Shown in pieces: positions 1 to 6,907 of a stretch of 64,000 bases of DNA (the stretch's first letter is position 1; each line of letters opens with the position of its first letter). The DNA comes from Planctomycetota bacterium. GTDB taxonomy: Bacteria > Planctomycetota > Phycisphaerae > Phycisphaerales > UBA5793. The notes under the pieces were generated by a model. That model was not told the DNA's origin and ran no database searches. It worked only from the letters and a program-made list of their open reading frames with translations. Location: NCBI GenBank assembly GCA_013112555.1, contig JABFGK010000001.1, positions 496,001 to 560,000 of the forward strand. The letters run 5' to 3'. A program made the translations under genes and the position numbers.

Positions 1-267
1 CGGTTCGAGCAGGTAGGCCAGTGTCAGCGCGATGAGGAGTGGGACCGTGACCGATTGCAGCCAGTATCCGAGCCAGATGATGAAGATGATGCCGGCAATG
101 ATGGCTGTATCACGAATCGCCTGGAACTGCCACAGGTGCAGGTCGTGGAGCTGATCCACGCGTCCAGTATCGGGCGAATCAGTGTCAGACACCCTGGTGC
201 TCGATGTCTCAGGGGCTGCTGCTTGCTTCTCAGGCGGGTCAGATTTGGCCTTCTTGCGCTTGCCCAT
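1..267 (-). CDS. AI-2E family transporter, N-terminal part
   Basis: The reading frame starts at an ATG at 267 and runs off the window edge after 89 codons. It opens with a charged, Lys/Pro-rich cytosolic segment (MGKRKKAKSDPPEKQ). A strongly hydrophobic first membrane segment follows at about residues 55-70. Residues 76-89 (PLLIALTLAYLLEP) match the start of the AI-2E/YdiK-type permease family (PF01594), where such a stretch leads into the multi-helix core. Family members are polytopic inner-membrane exporters of small molecules or ions; the substrate cannot be told here. It lies downstream of the Minf_1886 gene on the same strand, 94 bp away, so co-transcription is possible. Only the first quarter of the protein is visible. 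Confidence 0.72.
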   Translation of the reverse strand, partial: MGKRKKAKSDPPEKQAAAPETSSTRVSDTDSPDTGRVDQLHDLHLWQFQAIRDTAIIAGIIFIIWLGYWLQSVTVPLLIALTLAYLLEP

Positions 268-361
268 GATGGCATAAGGCTAGCAGTGCGTGAGTGCACG
301 GCAAGACAAATCGGCTGTCACCGCGTTTTTCGAGTTTGCGATTGTGGGGGCCGGGGAGGGA

Positions 362-814
362 CTAGTTATGCCCGAGCGACTCGATAACCCGCTGGTTGCT
401 GAACGCATCTTCGAAACTGTAGACGGAATAGAAGTCATCGAGGCAGTCTCGGTCGGTGCGCGACATGGCCCCAATGTCAATGAGGGCAAACACAATGCGC
501 CCGAAGTCGTCTGTTCGCTCAATGCGCCAGTGGTTGAGCACGCTGCGAGCCATCAGGCCGTATCGCTTGATGGCATAATCGCGGAGTCCTTCGCATAACT
601 GCTGGCCAGACACGTGGCGGTCCTCGTGTTCACTCTTGGAGGGGTCGCCGTGGACGTGGCGCGTGGTGAACGCCAGGCCTTCCTGCACGAATGCAAAGGC
701 CTGTTTTGGATACGGTGCCATGGCACGGAGGTGCTCCCAGTCGATGGTGGGAGTCTCCTGATTGCTGTCGCCATGTTGGCTCTGGCTACTACTGCTGCCC
801 TTGTGCGTGGACAT
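362..814 (-). CDS. Minf_1886 family protein
   Basis: A 150-residue soluble protein with ATG at 814 preceded by a good ribosome site (AAGGAGAT, 8 bases upstream). After a Ser/Gln-rich start, the body has the order YPKQAFAFVQEGL, HVSGQQLCEGLRDYA, GLMARSVLNHW and TDDFGRIVFALI. This is the conserved pattern of the Minf_1886 family, a planctomycete/verrucomicrobial family of unknown function near 140 residues. The length and every block agree, so it looks intact. No catalytic motif or membrane segment is visible. Its presence is one reason to place the organism in the PVC group. It probably shares a transcript with the AI-2E transporter downstream. Confidence 0.82.
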   Translation of the reverse strand: MSTHKGSSSSQSQHGDSNQETPTIDWEHLRAMAPYPKQAFAFVQEGLAFTTRHVHGDPSKSEHEDRHVSGQQLCEGLRDYAIKRYGLMARSVLNHWRIERTDDFGRIVFALIDIGAMSRTDRDCLDDFYSVYSFEDAFSNQRVIESLGHN

Positions 815-1300
815 CCGGTCGTATCTCCTTGCCCTCCAGGAACTTGGCCGGCTTCTGCGTGATCACCCCGGCCTCGTATGCAGGTACATCATACGCAGGC
901 ATCGACACTCAGCACATTCGCACGAGTCTCGAAACAGTCTGGCCGTACTCCATTCATCATCGACCAGGAGCCTCCTTCTTCTTGCAGGCTCGTGTTTCAA
1001 TACGGGCCAGGCCAACTTCGTGTTGCCGGCACCAAGTCCGATCGCCGCGTTTGGTGGAAATTCAGGGTGATGACTGCTGCTTTAAGCGGCTGTTGAACGT
1101 CCGAGAACTCTGAATCCCGGGCTCGCAGCGGAACAGATTAGCAGATGTGCCTATCTTCTTATCCCGGAATACCTTTGTTTTTCAATGTGCGTACCGGCTC
1201 TGTATGGCGTTACTGTCGGAAAAGCCGTTGCGAGACGACTCAACTCAGTTCGTCTCCGGACACGAGGTGTCCCGGCCGGCCAGCGTCGAAAGGTGTGACT
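815..1300. other. Intergenic region without a convincing gene
   Basis: This 486-bp stretch separates the minus-strand Minf_1886 gene from the plus-strand yccF-like gene. Open frames cross it in several phases, but their translations are Ser/Arg/Cys-rich without family resemblance and lack ribosome sites. It should hold the two divergent promoters. I see no clear -35/-10 pair, hairpin or repeat. Confidence 0.4.
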
Positions 1301-1753
1301 ATGCGGTTTGCGATCAATCTATTGTGGGTGGTATTCGGGGGCGGTCTCATTGTGACGATTGAATGGCTGCTCATCGGTGCGCTGTTATGCCTGACCCTGA
1401 TCGGGATCCCGTTCGGCATTGCGTGCTTTCACATTGCCGGCTTGACAATCTGGCCGCTTGGCCGGGAGGCGATTCGTGCCGACATGATCGGGCAGAAGGC
1501 GGGGCCGGGTGCGGGGTGTGCAAATGTGATCTGGTTCCCTGCGGGGCTCCTGCTGGCCCTGATCCACGCGGTCTTTGGGTTTTTGCTGTGCGTGACGATC
1601 ATCGGGATCCCGTTTGGCATCATCCATTTCAAACTGGCTGAGCATGCGCTCGCGCCGCTGGGCAAGCGCATCGTCAGCACGGAAATGGCCCAGGCGGCTC
1701 GGGCTCGGGCGCTGGAGAAGAGACTGTCGGGCGCGCTGGGTGACCCGGGGTAG
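1301..1753 (+). CDS. YccF domain-containing membrane protein
   Basis: A 150-residue membrane protein. I start it at ATG 1301 (MRFAINLLWVVFGG), where homology begins; the longer frame from 1145 adds a Cys/Arg-rich leader that looks noncoding. It holds two copies of the YccF inner-membrane unit (PF03733), each centred on an LIGIPFGI motif (near residues 34 and 105), and each copy ends in a [WA]PLG[RK] turn. Four hydrophobic segments are expected. YccF proteins are small inner-membrane proteins without an assigned reaction. The C-terminal 25 residues are charged and probably cytosolic. It stands alone on the plus strand, just upstream of the tRNA-Gly gene of opposite orientation. Confidence 0.85.
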   Translation: MRFAINLLWVVFGGGLIVTIEWLLIGALLCLTLIGIPFGIACFHIAGLTIWPLGREAIRADMIGQKAGPGAGCANVIWFPAGLLLALIHAVFGFLLCVTIIGIPFGIIHFKLAEHALAPLGKRIVSTEMAQAARARALEKRLSGALGDPG

Positions 1754-1848
1754 TATGGCGAGACAGGGGGATGGTGCATATACGACAAACGCCCATCGCG
1801 GTGAGGAAGGGCGTGGGCTCGTAACTGGAGTGTACTGATTGCAGAAAA

Positions 1849-1921
1849 AGCGGGCGAACGGACTCGAACCGTCAACATTCAGCTTGGAAGGCTGACGCTC
1901 TACCAATTGAGCTACGCCCGC
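1849..1921 (-). tRNA. tRNA-Gly (anticodon TCC)
   Basis: The reverse strand folds into a full cloverleaf. The acceptor pair is GCGGGCG (1921-1915) with CGCCCGC (1856-1850). The D-arm is GCTC-AATTGGTA-GAGC, the anticodon arm TCAGC-CTTCCAA-GCTGA with anticodon TCC, and the T-arm GACGG-TTCGAGT-CCGTT. The discriminator base is T at 1849 and no CCA is encoded. The integrase gene lies on the 5' side of this tRNA, which is unusual because most elements enter at the 3' end. Confidence 0.96.
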
Positions 1922-1933
1922 TAAAGCGGTTTT

Positions 1934-1987
1934 GCACTACATTTTTCGCTGGACATGCACTACAATTTGCACGATCGCACTACATTT
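1934..1987 (+). repeat. Three direct copies of GCACTACA(A)TTT by the integrase
   Basis: Copies start at 1934 (GCACTACATTT), 1957 (GCACTACAATTT) and 1977 (GCACTACATTT), spaced 23 and 20 bp. They fill the gap between the tRNA-Gly 5' end and the integrase start. Short direct repeats in this position are typical of integrase arm-binding sites or an int autoregulatory operator. The function is inferred. Confidence 0.6.
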
Positions 1988-2018
1988 CCAGCGGTCGGAT
2001 TATAGCGAGATTTGGTAC

Positions 2019-3257
2019 ATGGCAAAGCACAAGAGACGTCGAACTCCATCGCTTCGTTTCACGACATGCCGTGGTATCGGCTGGCACGCCAACTACCGAG
2101 ACCCTGACACAGGCGTACCGACCAAGAAGCGATTCGGCATGATCGAGGAGTCACAGGCACGGGTTCTGTACCACAGGTGGCTGTCCGAGCTTCTGGATCA
2201 ATCTGGCGTGGGGCGGGAGCAGCATGCTGGCAGAAAGCGGAGAGATACGATTACACAACCAAGGCAATCGGCGACAACGACTACCAGCAACGTGCGGGCC
2301 GGAAGCCTCGTCGAGATTGCCACCGGCTTGCTTGAATACGAGCGCACTCGTGTCCGAGACCCCGAAGGACCTCGTGCCCGTGGCACAATTGACCCAGATG
2401 TGTACTCCGACAAGAAGAAGCACGTGCACGACTTTCTAGAATTCGTGAACGAGCTACACGGCCAGGGATCAGTCGCGTCTATGGCTTTGGCAGACCTCTC
2501 CATGGGAGATGTTGAGAGTTTCAACAGAAGGATCGTGGAGTTGGGCTACTCACAATCACAAGTGGGTCGTCGGATGCAGGTTATCAGGCAGCTTGTAAAC
2601 CGTGCGGGCCGACCAGAGCATGGGCAACAGGTGCTTCAGTGGAATTGGAACTCGCTTGACATTCTGCATGGCCTTCCAACACGCCCACTCCTCCTTCCCG
2701 ATTTGAAACAGTTGAAGGCACTTATTGAAGTCGCCGACTTGCGTGGTCAAACCATGATCTGGATTGCAATAGGATTAGGATTTGGGCAGAGGGATCTGGC
2801 CACGCTGCGTGTAGGGCAAATTGACAGATCGACATACGATATGCGCCGTGGCAAGACTGGCATAGAGAGATATGGCAGGACGCCACCTCTCGTGTGGAAG
2901 TACATTGCCCAATATCTGGGAGTGACTCCCCGACGTTCCGCCGAACTCATGTTCACCACAAGGAATGGGCTACCAATCGTGCATGGAAAGGCCGATTCTG
3001 TACAGCAGTGGTGGAATAAGATGCGCGTGAAGATCGGTGAGAGCAACAGCACATTGGGCGGCTTCTACTCACTCCGGCACCTAGGCGCAACCGAGTTTGG
3101 GTCTCGGCCTCGATGCTCAATTGGCGATATGAAACGCTGGCTGGGCCATTCAGCCCGATCTGACATGGCGGATCGCTACATGAAGCCCGTTTCGCCAGAG
3201 CTGAAGGCAGTGGTTGAGTGGGTAAGGCGACGGCTGAAGTCCTCTCAGCTTGATTGA
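2019..3257 (+). CDS. int: Tyrosine recombinase/integrase
   Basis: A 412-residue phage-type integrase, taken from ATG 2019 (MAKHKRRRTPSLRF); the frame also extends upstream to 1932 through the repeat region, which is unlikely to be coding. The basic N-terminus (residues 1-45, with GIGWHANYRDPDTG) resembles arm-binding domains. A helical core-binding domain with DPEGPR/SDKKKHVHDFLEF follows. The catalytic half carries the first Arg in GFGQRDLATL, a Lys in MRRGKTG, the box-II Arg in FYSLRHLGATE (the usual first His is Tyr), the WLGHS His and the final ADRYMKP tyrosine. All catalytic groups except the first His are present, so it is probably active. It sits beside tRNA-Gly and convergent with an excisionase-like gene, marking the left end of the 2-24 kb element. 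Confidence 0.9.
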   Translation: MAKHKRRRTPSLRFTTCRGIGWHANYRDPDTGVPTKKRFGMIEESQARVLYHRWLSELLDQSGVGREQHAGRKRRDTITQPRQSATTTTSNVRAGSLVEIATGLLEYERTRVRDPEGPRARGTIDPDVYSDKKKHVHDFLEFVNELHGQGSVASMALADLSMGDVESFNRRIVELGYSQSQVGRRMQVIRQLVNRAGRPEHGQQVLQWNWNSLDILHGLPTRPLLLPDLKQLKALIEVADLRGQTMIWIAIGLGFGQRDLATLRVGQIDRSTYDMRRGKTGIERYGRTPPLVWKYIAQYLGVTPRRSAELMFTTRNGLPIVHGKADSVQQWWNKMRVKIGESNSTLGGFYSLRHLGATEFGSRPRCSIGDMKRWLGHSARSDMADRYMKPVSPELKAVVEWVRRRLKSSQLD

Positions 3258-3281
3258 ACTGCATGGTGCGAGAGTCTCGAA

Positions 3282-3503
3282 CTAGAGAAGATCCAGTAGA
3301 TCGTGATGCACTTCTGCTCTGGTTGGTGGAGCGTCTGCTCGGAGCCGCAGTTCCTCCCATCGCTTCACATCACACACGCGGGCATATCGGATGCGACCCC
3401 TTCGTTCAAATGGCAGCTCGCCTGATTCCATCGCATCGATTACACGCTCACGGCGCATGCGCTGCTGCTTTCGGATCTGTTCCAGTGAAAGCCATTCACT
3501 CAT
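3282..3503 (-). CDS. Excisionase-like helix-turn-helix protein
   Basis: A 73-residue protein starting MSEWLSLEQIRKQQRMRRER. The pattern (start with a Leu-rich helix, short HTH, then GELPFERRGRIRYARVCDVKRWEE) is that of MerR/AlpA-like excisionase DNA-binding domains, where a wing with basic residues follows the helix pair. It lies tail-to-tail with the integrase, 24 bp apart, which is where recombination directionality factors often sit. No good ribosome site precedes ATG 3503, so the start is uncertain; the longer frame from 3725 encodes unlikely sequence. It could instead be a small transcription factor of the element. Confidence 0.65.
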   Translation of the reverse strand: MSEWLSLEQIRKQQRMRRERVIDAMESGELPFERRGRIRYARVCDVKRWEELRLRADAPPTRAEVHHDLLDLL

Positions 3504-3543
3504 GGGGAGGAGGTCCGCAGTCCGAGGGTTTGTTATTCTGTGC

Positions 3544-3600
3544 TCACAATAATCTTGCCTGTCGCAGATGAGGAGGATTGTCGTCAATCTGATTGACCAT
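3544..3600 (-). CDS. Possible 18-residue leader peptide
   Basis: A short frame (MVNQIDDNPPHLRQARLL) has a strong ribosome site (GGGAGGAATCA before ATG 3600) and lies upstream of the excisionase-like gene on the same strand. It is too short for any family call. It may be a translated leader or a chance frame. Confidence 0.25.
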   Translation of the reverse strand: MVNQIDDNPPHLRQARLL

Positions 3601-3687
3601 TGATTCCTCCCTGTGCAGGTACTGCCGTGCTGCCCACGTGCTTCGTCTTGGTGGATGAGACGAAGCCCGTCTCGGAGGTGATGCTGC

Positions 3688-3816
3688 ATGGATCGATGTG
3701 GAATGTGCAGTGAGGAGATTATCAAGAGTGAAGGAATCGGTGGCCTGTGTATCCTGTGCGATAAGGTGGTTGGTGAGGTCGCGGCGGAACTGGTTGTAAT
3801 GGCTGCCCATAGTTAG
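3688..3816 (+). CDS. 42-residue zinc-ribbon mini-protein
   Basis: ATG 3688 is preceded by GGAGGTGAT at ideal spacing. The product begins MDRCGMCSEEIIKSEG and continues GGLCILCDKVVGEV, giving two CxxC pairs 14 residues apart, the layout of a small zinc ribbon. The rest is a short helix ending AAHS. It is antisense to the neighbouring genes and alone on its strand between the excisionase-like gene and the operon terminator. Such mini zinc proteins often act as nucleic-acid or protein adaptors, but no function is assigned. Confidence 0.6.
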   Translation: MDRCGMCSEEIIKSEGIGGLCILCDKVVGEVAAELVVMAAHS

Positions 3817-3840
3817 GCACCATGTTGATGGCCTCGGGGA

Positions 3841-3876
3841 ATGAAAAGCGCCCGCCTGGATATACCAGACGGGCGC
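3841..3876 (-). terminator. Intrinsic terminator of the 16-gene operon
   Basis: On the minus strand, GCGCCCGTCTGG (3876-3865) and CCAGGCGGGCGC (3859-3848) form a 12-bp stem with one G-T pair around a 5-base loop, followed by TTTTCATT. It lies 40 bp past the last gene (3916) of the long minus-strand run, which fits a single operon end. Confidence 0.85.
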
Positions 3877-3915
3877 ACAGCGGGGTGGGAACGATCTCGC
3901 CAACTCGGTCTCGGA

Positions 3916-4176
3916 TCAGTCGAACCAATTGTTTGGCCGTTTGTGAACCGTGGGTTTGCTGCGGCGCTTGCGTTTCTGCACAACTTGCGGTCTGTCTGGT
4001 TTCTTGGGCTCTTTGGGTTTGGACGGTACGGCCTCTGTCTGTGGACTCGACTTCTCAAAGACTATTTCTATCGGGCTGCTGATACCGAAGATCCTGTCAG
4101 TCTGCGGAGCCAGTGGATCAGGTGCTGGCACCAACGAACCGAGGTCAGACAGTGGGATTCTGCGATTGCGCGACAT
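3916..4176 (-). CDS. Small basic Lys/Pro-rich protein, last gene of operon
   Basis: An 86-residue protein with ATG 4176 and a GAAAGGAA ribosome site. The N-terminal half (MSRNRRIPLSDLGSLVPAPD) is followed by a Pro/Lys/Arg-rich tail (KPKEPKKPDRPQVVQKRKRR) ending KRPNNWFD. It looks disordered and could bind nucleic acid or be a tethering tail. It is the last gene before the terminator and lies 12 bp after the E1-like gene. It lacks a terminal GG, so it is not an obvious ubiquitin-like substrate. No family was recognised. Confidence 0.7.
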   Translation of the reverse strand: MSRNRRIPLSDLGSLVPAPDPLAPQTDRIFGISSPIEIVFEKSSPQTEAVPSKPKEPKKPDRPQVVQKRKRRSKPTVHKRPNNWFD

Positions 4177-4188
4177 GTTGAATTCCTT

Positions 4189-4968
4189 TCACGGAGTTGG
4201 AGTGGTTCCAATCGATAGAACAGAGCGGATGACATCAGGCGGCTGGTTTTCAAACAGCCAGACACGACGAAGTCCGATCAGATAGAGCGGGGCATCGCTA
4301 CGAATGGGGACAATCGGGCGGTGTGCGCTGTGGCCCATCAGCAGTTGCAGACACAGGGCAACGACGAAGTTCACCACGAACGCGGTGTCACAGCCCAGGG
4401 CCTGGGGCTGCGTGATGGCTGTGCGCGTCTCACGGCCGAGTGTTGTCCGAAGTGCCTGGGTTCTTCCCGGGATGCTGAAGGCGACCTCTGCGCAGTCGGC
4501 ATGGGCTCCGAAGGCGGCCATGACCTGGGGGCAGTGCTCGTGGCAGCGATCGGCGATGCGGAGCATCAGATCAAAGCTGTCAGCCACCAGGCATAGGAGG
4601 TCTGACTGACGCGCCAACTGCTCTACGTCGGCTTGGTTTGTGACAGAGAGCATGCGGTCCCAGTAGAACACATTGACACGGCGGTCAATCTCTCGGGCGA
4701 TCCCAGCCAGGGCTGCAGCCTTGCCGGTCCCGACATGGGACTCGCGGTACTCGGTCCCAACCAGGTTGCGCAGCGAGACCACGTCACCATCGACGATCCA
4801 GATGCGGCCAGGTGGTTGAGTCCCGACTCCGTGGCGGACCAACTGGGTAACCAGTGGGCAACCCATACTGCCGGCGCCAATCACAGTCACGCGTTGGCGT
4901 GCAAGGACTCCCACATCCACGAGGCTGTGGATGCGACCGTAACGCGAGTTGGCGGGATCATTGGCCAA
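4189..4968 (-). CDS. E1/ThiF-like adenylating enzyme
   Basis: A 259-residue protein of the ThiF/MoeB/E1 family. Residues 26-36 (RVTVIGAGSMG) are the nucleotide-binding Rossmann loop. D60 in RIWIVDGD ends the second strand. The block LRNLVGTEYRESHVGTGKA (66-84) matches the E1 segment whose Arg and Lys contact ATP. Such enzymes adenylate the C-terminal carboxylate of a ubiquitin-like or sulfur-carrier protein. There is no Cys-rich zinc site; C192 in ALGCDTAF is a candidate thioester Cys (inference). The start overlaps the preceding gene by 11 bp. No ubiquitin-like or E2 gene was recognised nearby; a RadC/JAB gene is at 23.1 kb and a RING-like gene at 13 kb on the same element. PRTRC-type plasmid cassettes also carry ThiF homologues, an alternative kinship. 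Confidence 0.85.
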   Translation of the reverse strand: MANDPANSRYGRIHSLVDVGVLARQRVTVIGAGSMGCPLVTQLVRHGVGTQPPGRIWIVDGDVVSLRNLVGTEYRESHVGTGKAAALAGIAREIDRRVNVFYWDRMLSVTNQADVEQLARQSDLLCLVADSFDLMLRIADRCHEHCPQVMAAFGAHADCAEVAFSIPGRTQALRTTLGRETRTAITQPQALGCDTAFVVNFVVALCLQLLMGHSAHRPIVPIRSDAPLYLIGLRRVWLFENQPPDVIRSVLSIGTTPTP

Positions 4969-5458
4969 CGATCTCTCCCTTGGCGTTCAAGTGGAAGCGG
5001 TAGTTGCCCTGGATTTGGTCGGTCCCGCGGCCAAGGAGGCGGCATGTGAACGGCTGGCCTTGACGCAGACGTCGCGTGTTGGTGCGCGGACAACGCCAGC
5101 AGGTTCGGGTCATGCTGTCGAGCTCGGTTGTGAGTCGAATCAGATCAGGATTGAGCAACTCCAATTGGAGTCGGTGTACCTGTCGGCGTGCCTGCTGGAT
5201 CGCTCGAATCACACGGCCGCGACAGCGTTCATGGTCGGTGGGGATGAACATGATCTGCCATGGAGACGCCGAGACCAGACGGCGCCGGGTCTCGATCAGA
5301 GCATGGCCAACTGATTGACACTGTTCGGCACGCTGGTTCAGTACGTCCAGAGCGTTGTGTGCCGTATTGATGTCACGTGACGATGCCACTTGCTGGTCTC
5401 CTGTGAACGGGGCCTGAGTGACGTGGAGGATTCTGTTACTCGCCTGATCCGTTTCCAT
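4958..5458 (-). CDS. Helical protein of unknown function beside E1
   Basis: A 166-residue protein started at ATG 5458 (METDQASNRILHV), which overlaps the upstream gene by 23 bp, a sign of translational coupling; the frame extends to 5557 but that part duplicates coding sequence of the neighbour. The middle (residues 45-120) is Arg/Gln/Leu-rich and should form long helices or a coiled coil. The C-terminus has CWRCP and FTC, possibly a partial zinc site, and ends in a short beta-rich segment (GNYRFHLNAKGEIVGQ). It overlaps the E1-like gene by 11 bp, so the two proteins probably work together. It is not a recognisable E2. No family recognised. Confidence 0.7.
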   Translation of the reverse strand: METDQASNRILHVTQAPFTGDQQVASSRDINTAHNALDVLNQRAEQCQSVGHALIETRRRLVSASPWQIMFIPTDHERCRGRVIRAIQQARRQVHRLQLELLNPDLIRLTTELDSMTRTCWRCPRTNTRRLRQGQPFTCRLLGRGTDQIQGNYRFHLNAKGEIVGQ

Positions 5459-5723
5459 CGGATTCGCGCAGCCGAATGAAGCGGAAGGCTTCCTGACAGA
5501 GCAATTGCAGATCAGGCAGGTCGTTCGGGAAGTAGTAATCCGAGTTCTTCCACTCACTGGTGGACTTGTCCTGATAGCGTTTCTGGAACTTCACGGAGTG
5601 ACGCGTGACAGTCCGGCCGTCCTGCTCGACTTCGTTGGCCCAGATCGAGGCCTGGCAGCTACCGGCCCGGAACGATTGCACAGGAGCCTGAGGGTCAGAT
5701 TGAGTAGTGGTTGCTTGTGCCAT
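5436..5723 (-). CDS. Small FRAG-domain protein (paralogue of 19122-19379)
   Basis: A 95-residue protein from ATG 5723 (MAQATTTQSDPQAP) with AAAGGA upstream. Residues 18-85 have a beta-rich pattern: SFRAGSCQASIWANEV, HSVKFQKRYQDK, SEWKNSDYYFPNDLPDL, then a helix. The same pattern (FRAG, RY-D, EWK-S, a Pro-containing helix start) recurs in the gene at 19122-19379, so the two are paralogues on the same element. The fold suggests a small single-domain binding protein; I do not know its partner. It sits between a membrane protein gene and the E1 subcluster. Confidence 0.75.
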   Translation of the reverse strand: MAQATTTQSDPQAPVQSFRAGSCQASIWANEVEQDGRTVTRHSVKFQKRYQDKSTSEWKNSDYYFPNDLPDLQLLCQEAFRFIRLRESDGNGSGE

Positions 5724-5740
5724 TGGATGTCTGTCCTTTC

Positions 5741-6079
5741 TTATACTGCGATGTGGTTCTGGATGCTGAGAGCAAGTTGCAGGAGAACTGACCGTGCCAG
5801 GTACAGGGCACAACAGCCCATGAGCCACAGCGCCCAGTCATGGGCGACTGTGATTCGTACTGAGCGGAGCATTCGGTCAGTGGTGTTCCGCACTGGATTG
5901 GTCAGTTCGGTCAGGGCTATCGCGAGCGTGGTGCCCTGGTAGGCGGTAAACGGTCGCAGGCATACCCGAGCCAGCAACAGCCACAGGTACATTTCGATGG
6001 CCCACACGGCTACCAGGAACGGCAGGCTGAGGGCGTTCACCGGCTCGTTGAAAAAGGGGATGATGATCATGGGACGCAC
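5741..6079 (-). CDS. Small two-segment membrane protein
   Basis: A 112-residue protein with hydrophobic segments at about 15-40 (LSLPFLVAVWAIEMYLWLLL) and 80-105, separated by a polar loop with NPVRNTTDRML. No signal peptide cleavage site or family motif is visible. It lies 12 bp downstream of the vWA gene in the same operon. One of four small membrane proteins of the operon, it may help anchor a complex at the inner membrane. Confidence 0.7.
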   Translation of the reverse strand: MRPMIIIPFFNEPVNALSLPFLVAVWAIEMYLWLLLARVCLRPFTAYQGTTLAIALTELTNPVRNTTDRMLRSVRITVAHDWALWLMGCCALYLARSVLLQLALSIQNHIAV

Positions 6080-6091
6080 TTCCCTCCAGGC

Positions 6092-6907
6092 TTAGTGGAC
6101 GGATGTTGCGGTTTTGCCTGCAAGACGAGTGAAGTGGGCATCAAGGGTGTTGTGATCCTTGATGAACCGGTAGTGGACCACTCCTTCGATGACCGATGCG
6201 ACTCGCTTCAGTAGCGGCTCATTGACATTTGACGGTTTGCTTCCCACGCCGACGACGTCAATGACAACCCCACGGGCCTTGAGTGTTTCCGCGATTGTGA
6301 CTGGATCGCCGCCCTGACCGTCGGTGTACATCATGATTCGTCGAACGACGCCGTTGCGGGCCCATTCAAATGCGCTCGAGGCAGCAGCGAGTCCGGTCGC
6401 CAGATCCGTGCCACTGCCGTCCTTCAGAGACTGTATCGTGGTGATCATCTTGGCCTTGTGCTCTGCAAGACGGGAGAGTGGGTGCAGGAGCCGTGCCAAA
6501 TTCGTAAACGTGATCACGCCGATCTCGTCGTCGGGATCGAGTTTGGCTTTGTTGGTGATGAAGAGAGTAAGTGCCTGGATGGACGCTTCCATTTTGGTGG
6601 TTTCGCGATCGAACTTCGCACCCATGCTGCCCGACACATCCGCGATGATGAAGGTCAGTTCGCGCTGAGACCGATCGATCACGGGCAGCATCCCGGTATG
6701 GGGAATGAGATCCTCAGTGCCGAAGGCACGCCGGGTTCGTTCGAAGATCATGCGGCGTTCGGCTGACGATATGACCGGCATTTCCGAAGTATGCATGACA
6801 CGAGTCTGGCTGTCCGCGCCTGCCTGTGTGAGGTTGAGACCGCACTGGGAACAAAAGTGGGCATCCGGTGGATTCTCAGTATTGCACGTTTTGCAAAAGG
6901 TGCCCAT
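6092..6907 (-). CDS. TerY-like vWA domain protein with zinc ribbon
   Basis: A 271-residue protein. Residues 5-22 form a CxxC...CxxC zinc ribbon (CKTCNTENPPDAHFCSQC). From about residue 84 comes a von Willebrand A domain with a complete metal site: DVSGS (90-94), the Thr in SGTDLATGL and the Asp in MYTDGQGGD. TerY-like vWA proteins are cytosolic metal-dependent binding proteins that pair with a PP2C phosphatase and a kinase. The kinase gene overlaps its start by one base (6907), and FHA and PP2C genes precede it, so all four TerY-P type partners are in one operon. Its zinc ribbon resembles those in the kinase and FHA protein, suggesting a shared docking surface. Confidence 0.88.
   Translation of the reverse strand: MGTFCKTCNTENPPDAHFCSQCGLNLTQAGADSQTRVMHTSEMPVISSAERRMIFERTRRAFGTEDLIPHTGMLPVIDRSQRELTFIIADVSGSMGAKFDRETTKMEASIQALTLFITNKAKLDPDDEIGVITFTNLARLLHPLSRLAEHKAKMITTIQSLKDGSGTDLATGLAAASSAFEWARNGVVRRIMMYTDGQGGDPVTIAETLKARGVVIDVVGVGSKPSNVNEPLLKRVASVIEGVVHYRFIKDHNTLDAHFTRLAGKTATSVH

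Noticed and set aside
4958..5458. E2-like conjugating enzyme beside E1
   Set aside because: Tempting from position, but no HPN-type motif or catalytic Cys context; mostly helical, unlike the E2 fold.
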